Source: Actinotalea alkalitolerans (lineage in GTDB: Bacteria; Actinomycetota; Actinomycetes; Actinomycetales; Cellulomonadaceae). From it: a DNA stretch of 64,000 bases. The stretch lies in NCBI RefSeq assembly GCF_023369855.1, contig NZ_JAMBPP010000008.1, positions 186,001-250,000 of the forward strand. Reading direction: 5' to 3'. A program made the translations under genes and the position numbers. The notes under the pieces are model-generated. The model saw nothing but the letters and a program-made list of their open reading frames with translations. It was not told where the DNA came from and made no database searches. Each line of letters opens with the position of its first letter. The stretch's first letter is position 1. Positions 60,030-64,000 of the stretch are shown here, piece after piece.

Positions 60030-60421
60030 GGGGTGGGCTCCTCGGAGTGGTCGACCACGGGGCGGATCTCCGCGGCACCGCCAGGCTCCACGATCAGGAT
60101 GCCGACCAGCTCGGTCAGGTCGTCGAGGTCGGCTGTGCGCACGACGTAGTAGCCGCCGAGCTGCTCGACCGTCTCGGCATAGGGGCCCTCGCTGATCGCG
60201 AGCGGACCGTGCGCGTCCGGTCGTCGAAGGACCCGGGAGGTGGTGCTCGGGGCGAGCTCGGCCCCCCCGGTGATCGTGTGCCCGCGCTGCGCGCACAGCT
60301 CCGAGAACCGTCCGTGCAGGGCGAACGCGGCCGCGCGTTCCTCGGGTCCGTAGCTCAGCCAGGCCTTCTCGTCGTCGTGCAGCAGGACGACGTACTCCGT
60401 GGCGGTCTGCGGTGCGGTCAT
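60026..60421 (-). CDS. YCII-related DGPF-domain protein
   Basis: The 131-residue protein is a second copy of the same family: EYVVLLHDDEKAWLSYGPEE, ISEGPYAETVEQLGGYYVVR. It differs clearly from its neighbour, so the duplication is old. It is the first gene of the three-gene DGPF-DGPF-sigma operon; overlaps indicate translational coupling. Confidence 0.88.
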   Translation of the reverse strand: MTAPQTATEYVVLLHDDEKAWLSYGPEERAAAFALHGRFSELCAQRGHTITGGAELAPSTTSRVLRRPDAHGPLAISEGPYAETVEQLGGYYVVRTADLDDLTELVGILIVEPGGAAEIRPVVDHSEEPTP

Positions 60422-60535
60422 GGTGGTCTCCCTCCGTCCGACGGCACCCCGTCGGCGCCGTCCTCAGCATGACGGGCAGGAGGTCCCGGAATCGACAGAC
60501 GGACCATCACGAGCGCTGCGGTGGTCTCGGGTCGC

Positions 60536-61147
60536 TCAGGACCGTGGCGCCTCCGCCGGTGGCGTCTTGCGCTGGGGGTACGGGGTCTCGCCACGGGCGA
60601 GCGCGGCGACGGCCTCGCGGATCTTGCGGGCCCGCGTCTCGGGACGCTTGACGGAGTTGATCCGGTAGATGATCGCGAACCGGTTGGTCGCGGTCAGCAC
60701 CTCGAACCAGGCCTGTGCGAGGGGCTCGGCGGCCAGCGCCTCGGCGAGGTCCTCGGGCACCGGGGTGTCGGACTGCCCCGGGTAGGCACGGTCCCAGCGG
60801 CCGTCGGCCTGGGCGGCCAGCACCTGTGCCCGCCCGGCCTCGCGCATCCGACCCTCGGCCTCGAGCCGGGCGACGTGGGTGACGTTGCGGGCCGACCACG
60901 GGCTCCGGGGGCGGCGGGGCGTCATCCGCTGCAGGGAGCTCTCGGCGTCGCGCCGCGCCGCCTGACCGTCGATCCACCCGAAGCACAGGGCCTCGTCGAG
61001 GGCCTGCGCGTAGGTCAGGGTCGTGACGGTGCCACCCTTCTTGTGCAGCACGAGCCACACCCCCGGGGAGGCCGTGTGGTTCCCCTCGAGCCAGTCGCGC
61101 CAGGACTCGGCGTCGGGCACCAGGAGCTCGGGCAGGATGATCGCCAT
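60536..61147 (-). CDS. YdeI/OmpD-associated family protein
   Basis: The 203-residue protein matches the YdeI-type family: PDAESWRDWLEGNHTASPGV, then LTYAQALDEALCFGWIDGQA, the family's best-conserved part, and a C-terminal FEVLTATNRFAIIYRINSVK with ETRARKI. Some members protect against antimicrobial peptides; the role here is unknown. ATG 61147 was chosen as the start of the conserved region. Confidence 0.82.
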   Translation of the reverse strand: MAIILPELLVPDAESWRDWLEGNHTASPGVWLVLHKKGGTVTTLTYAQALDEALCFGWIDGQAARRDAESSLQRMTPRRPRSPWSARNVTHVARLEAEGRMREAGRAQVLAAQADGRWDRAYPGQSDTPVPEDLAEALAAEPLAQAWFEVLTATNRFAIIYRINSVKRPETRARKIREAVAALARGETPYPQRKTPPAEAPRS

Positions 61148-61168
61148 CGGACCATCATGGGTCCCGGC

Positions 61169-61174
61169 TAGGCT
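61169..61174 (+). promoter_or_regulatory. -10 box for the leaderless FtsX-like permease gene
   Basis: TAGGCT ends eight bases before the ATG at 61183 and no Shine-Dalgarno is present. Confidence 0.4.
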
Positions 61175-61182
61175 CCCCGACC

Positions 61183-63981
61183 ATGACCCGTCCGGTGGGG
61201 CCGCTGTGGCGCGCGGCGCCGGTACGCCTGCTCCACGAGCGCGGGTGGCTCCTCCTGGTGGTGCTGACCTCGGCCGTCCTCGCGCTCGCAGCGGTATCGC
61301 TCCCACTGTTCGAGAGGTCCGTCGCGGCGGCGAGCGTCCAGGCCGAGATCGATGCCATCCCGCCCGACGCGTTCGACCGGGACGCCGCACGTCTGCGGAC
61401 CGTGGTGCCCGCGGTCGTGCCGCCGGCGGCCGACGGACCCCTGCGGGCGCTGCTCGCCGATCTTCCCGAGCTGGGCGAGCCGGTGGTCTCGGCCTTCGGC
61501 TTCGTCGAGCGCGTCGACCCGCGGGCGACCGCACTCGTCGGTGTCGGCGAGGTCCAGGTCCGCGGCACCCTGCACTACCGCGACGGTGCGGTCGAGGCGC
61601 TGGCCCAGGCCGCCGGGTCGGTGCCGGACCAGGGGGTGTGGCTCCCGGAGGAGGTCGCCGCCGACCTCGGGGCCAGACCCGGCGACCGGGTCGAGCTGAC
61701 CGTCGACCTGCGGCGCCCGGCCGAGCGTGACGCCCTCGACCCCGAGCCGGTCGCGACGGCCGTCCTGGCCGGCACCTACCCGACCCTCGAGGGCAGCGTC
61801 CTGCCTGCCCTCGGCGAGCTCACCACCTGGGTCTCGAGCGAGCGCGACCTGCCCGCGATGCTGCTCGGCGAGCGGTCCGCGATGGTCTTCGCCGACCGGG
61901 CCACGTTCGACCGCCTGGCGGTCGAGATCTGGGAGACCCCGCTCTGGGTCGGGGACCTGGCCCTGGTCGACGGTCCGACCCCGGCCCAGGCCCGGTCCGC
62001 CGCCGCAGGGATCCACGAGCTCGGCCGGCAGGCCTTCGTCGCGGGCAGCGCCGTCGACCGCCTCACCGCGCTGGGCCTGCCGGCCCCCGAGCCGATGCAG
62101 GTCGTTTCCGGCATCCGGGGTGTGGTCGAACGGGCCGACGCCACCACCCTGCTCGCCCGCGGGCAGGTGCGTTCGCTCTCCTGGGCGGGTCTGGCCCTGG
62201 GGCTCGCCGCGGTGGCCAGCGCGGCCGTGCTGGTCCAGCGCAGCCGACGCCCCGAGAACGCGCTCGCCGCCGGGCTCGGGCTGCGTCCCTGGGCGGTCGC
62301 GGCCCTCGCCGGGCTCGAGGCCGTGCTGCCGGTCGCCGTCGGGACAGCGCTCGGGGCGGGATCGGCGTGGGTGCTGGTCCGGTACCTGGGACCCTCCCCG
62401 CACCTGGGCGAGGGGATCCTCACCGGGGTGGTCCGCACCGCGCTGCTGGCCGGCGTCCTGGGGATCCTGACCATGACCGCCGCGGCAGGTGCGACGGCGG
62501 CGGTCGCCGACAGGTGGCAGTCCGCCCGGCTCGGTGCGCGGCGGCGGACGGTGCCCTGGGAGGCGCTGCTGGTCGTCCTCACCCTGGTCGCCGCGGCCGG
62601 CATCTCCGGCACCGGGACCTCGCGCTCGCCCGGGGCGCTCGCGGTCGCCTTCCCGATGCTGCTCGCGGCCGCCGTGGCCGCCGTGGGGGTCGGCCTGCTG
62701 CGCGTGGTCCAGGCCCGCGTCCCGTGGGGGCTCGCGCGGGTCGGCACCCCGCGGTGGCTCGCCTCGCACCGGGCCCGACGCACCGGCCGGGAGGTCACCG
62801 CGAGCGTGGTCATCGTGTCCGTCGGGATGGCGATGCTGCTCTGGGCCATCGCGGCCGAGCGGGGTGTGGACCGTGGCATCCAGGACAAGCTCGCGGTCGC
62901 CGCCGGTGCGCCGGTCACCGCCGACGTCGACGGCTCGTGGCGCCTGGCCCCTCCGGTGGACGACGGTGTCCCCACCCCACCCGTCCCCGGCTCGACCTTC
63001 GTCTGGCGACAGCAGGTGACCCTGCCCCCGCGGTTCGGCGACGTCACACTCCTGGCGGTCGACAGCCCACGGTTCGCCGACGTCGCGCTGTGGGGGGAGT
63101 CGGGTGCGCTCGACGGGGGCCGCGAGGCGCTCGCGATGCTCGACGACGGCTCCGGGGAGACGCCCGACGACGGCTCCGGGGAGATGCCCGCGCAGCTGGC
63201 ACCCCTGCCGGTGATCATGGTGGACAACCCTGCGTACGAGGTCGGTGACACCGGGACCCTCACCACCCAGGCCGTCTGGGAGCTGCGGTTCGAGGTCGTC
63301 GCGAGCGTCGAGGCGTTCCCCGGGATGCCCGGGCGGGGTCTGGTGGCCGACGCCACCCGGGTGTTCACCGACGTGCCCTTCGCCGACCCCACGCTCGTCC
63401 CCGAGAGCTCCGACCCCGGGCTCCGGGCCGGTGGGTTCCGGGCGGCGGTGTGGTCTGGCGGCGGTGCGGTCGAGCTCGAGCAGATGTTCACCGACGCCGA
63501 GCTCGCACCCCCCGACGTGCTCACCCGCGAGGTCGCCGCGCAACGTCCGGGGGTCCGTGGCGCGCTGTGGCCGCTCGAGTACCTCGTCGCGCTCGGCGCG
63601 GCGGCCACGGTGCTCGGGGTGGCCGTGCTCCTGCTGCACGCGGTCCGGGTCGCCGAACGCGACCGGCTCGGCGACCTGCTGCTCACCCGGATCGGCGTCA
63701 CCGGCCGCGAGCTGACACGGGCCCGAGCCGGCGAGATGGCCGGGCTGCTGGTGCGCGCCGCAGTGGCGGCCCTCGTGTCCGTGCTGGTGCTGAGCGTCGC
63801 CGGGCCGTCGCTCGTGGACCCGGTGCCCTCGCTCGTCCCGACCGTCCGCCCGATCCTGGCCTGGGCCGACGTCGGCCTGCTCGCCCTGGTCGTGCTCGCC
63901 GCCGGGATGCTGTCCACGGTCGTGGCCCGGCGCAGCTCGCGTGCGGTCTCAGCCGGGGAGGTCCTGCGTGGTGATGGTTGA
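61183..63981 (+). CDS. FtsX-like ABC transporter permease
   Basis: The 932-residue protein has the MacB/FtsX-type layout: an N-terminal helix (GWLLLVVLTSAVLALAAVSL), a long extracytoplasmic domain, a central group of helices (VRSLSWAGLALGLAAVASAA and following), a second extracytoplasmic domain, and C-terminal helices (LEYLVALGAAATVLGVAVLL; LALVVLAAGMLSTVVARRSS). The duplicated large loops fit exporters or cell-envelope-remodelling permeases. Residues around DDGSGETPDDGSGE are a short duplicated octapeptide. Its ATPase partner is probably just outside the window, since the coding region stops 19 bases before the end. Confidence 0.85.
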   Translation: MTRPVGPLWRAAPVRLLHERGWLLLVVLTSAVLALAAVSLPLFERSVAAASVQAEIDAIPPDAFDRDAARLRTVVPAVVPPAADGPLRALLADLPELGEPVVSAFGFVERVDPRATALVGVGEVQVRGTLHYRDGAVEALAQAAGSVPDQGVWLPEEVAADLGARPGDRVELTVDLRRPAERDALDPEPVATAVLAGTYPTLEGSVLPALGELTTWVSSERDLPAMLLGERSAMVFADRATFDRLAVEIWETPLWVGDLALVDGPTPAQARSAAAGIHELGRQAFVAGSAVDRLTALGLPAPEPMQVVSGIRGVVERADATTLLARGQVRSLSWAGLALGLAAVASAAVLVQRSRRPENALAAGLGLRPWAVAALAGLEAVLPVAVGTALGAGSAWVLVRYLGPSPHLGEGILTGVVRTALLAGVLGILTMTAAAGATAAVADRWQSARLGARRRTVPWEALLVVLTLVAAAGISGTGTSRSPGALAVAFPMLLAAAVAAVGVGLLRVVQARVPWGLARVGTPRWLASHRARRTGREVTASVVIVSVGMAMLLWAIAAERGVDRGIQDKLAVAAGAPVTADVDGSWRLAPPVDDGVPTPPVPGSTFVWRQQVTLPPRFGDVTLLAVDSPRFADVALWGESGALDGGREALAMLDDGSGETPDDGSGEMPAQLAPLPVIMVDNPAYEVGDTGTLTTQAVWELRFEVVASVEAFPGMPGRGLVADATRVFTDVPFADPTLVPESSDPGLRAGGFRAAVWSGGGAVELEQMFTDAELAPPDVLTREVAAQRPGVRGALWPLEYLVALGAAATVLGVAVLLLHAVRVAERDRLGDLLLTRIGVTGRELTRARAGEMAGLLVRAAVAALVSVLVLSVAGPSLVDPVPSLVPTVRPILAWADVGLLALVVLAAGMLSTVVARRSSRAVSAGEVLRGDG

Positions 63982-64000
63982 GGGGACGCCGCAGAGGCCG

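Noticed and set aside
61168-63639. An 823-codon minus-strand frame opposite the FtsX-like gene
   Set aside because: Same kind of GC-driven antisense frame; no ribosome-binding site or recognisable domain.

Overview
The window is 64 kb of very GC-rich DNA from a high-GC Gram-positive bacterium (Actinomycetota, probably Micrococcales; a Cellulomonas-like genus is a guess). The evidence is the base composition, frequent GTG starts, GTGA/ATGA gene overlaps, apparently leaderless genes (a TAnnnT box about 7 nt before the start codon), the fused MrpA-MrpB antiporter subunit, the 191-residue Dcd and the ECF42/DGPF operon.

The window has two halves. Bases 1-34,000 are an accessory, defence-rich region. 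It opens with a decayed ISL3-type transposase (1-320). Next is a minus-strand type I restriction-modification run (12,219 down to 372): hsdM, hsdS, a 64-residue ORF, hsdR, a T4-PseT-like HAD phosphatase, an SMC/RecF-like ATPase with a C-terminal HEPN-like motif and zinc ribbon, and a STAND ATPase with an N-terminal HEPN-like motif. From hsdM to the ATPase the genes overlap or nearly abut. A plus-strand pair follows (12,956-16,005): a tyrosine-recombinase-like protein that seems to have lost its catalytic residues, translationally coupled to a DDE-transposase-like protein.

Bases 16,257-34,047 are a discrete 17.7-kb integrated element. A perfect 45-bp direct repeat bounds it; this is the 3' part of a tRNA-Gly(CCC) gene, intact at 34,004-34,077 and duplicated as a fragment at 16,257. 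It carries a tyrosine integrase next to the intact tRNA, an excisionase-like HTH protein and a MobF relaxase with iteron-like repeats upstream, but no type IV secretion genes, so it looks like an integrative mobilizable element. Its cargo is defence or toxin-antitoxin: an IetAS-like AAA ATPase/subtilase pair, a divergent NERD nuclease, a solitary AbiEi-like protein, an XRE-nucleotidyltransferase fusion followed by a broken HEPN toxin gene, and a 1263-residue protein with a C-terminal PD-(D/E)xK domain divergent from a HEPN-domain protein.

Bases 34,700-64,000 look like core chromosome: a TetR-regulated ABC exporter beside dcd, two hypothetical genes, a membrane Fe-S oxidoreductase, the six-gene mrpA-G antiporter operon ended by tandem hairpins, DUF4235 and Nudix genes, a TPP riboswitch controlling thiBPQ, acetyltransferase and SRPBCC genes, a TetR gene with a repeated half-site array, an ECF42 sigma/DGPF operon, a YdeI-type gene and an FtsX-like permease.

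The most promising candidates for undescribed biology are the HsdMSR-phosphatase-HEPN ATPase operon, the large nuclease/HEPN divergent pair on the element, and the degenerate recombinase/DDE pair.
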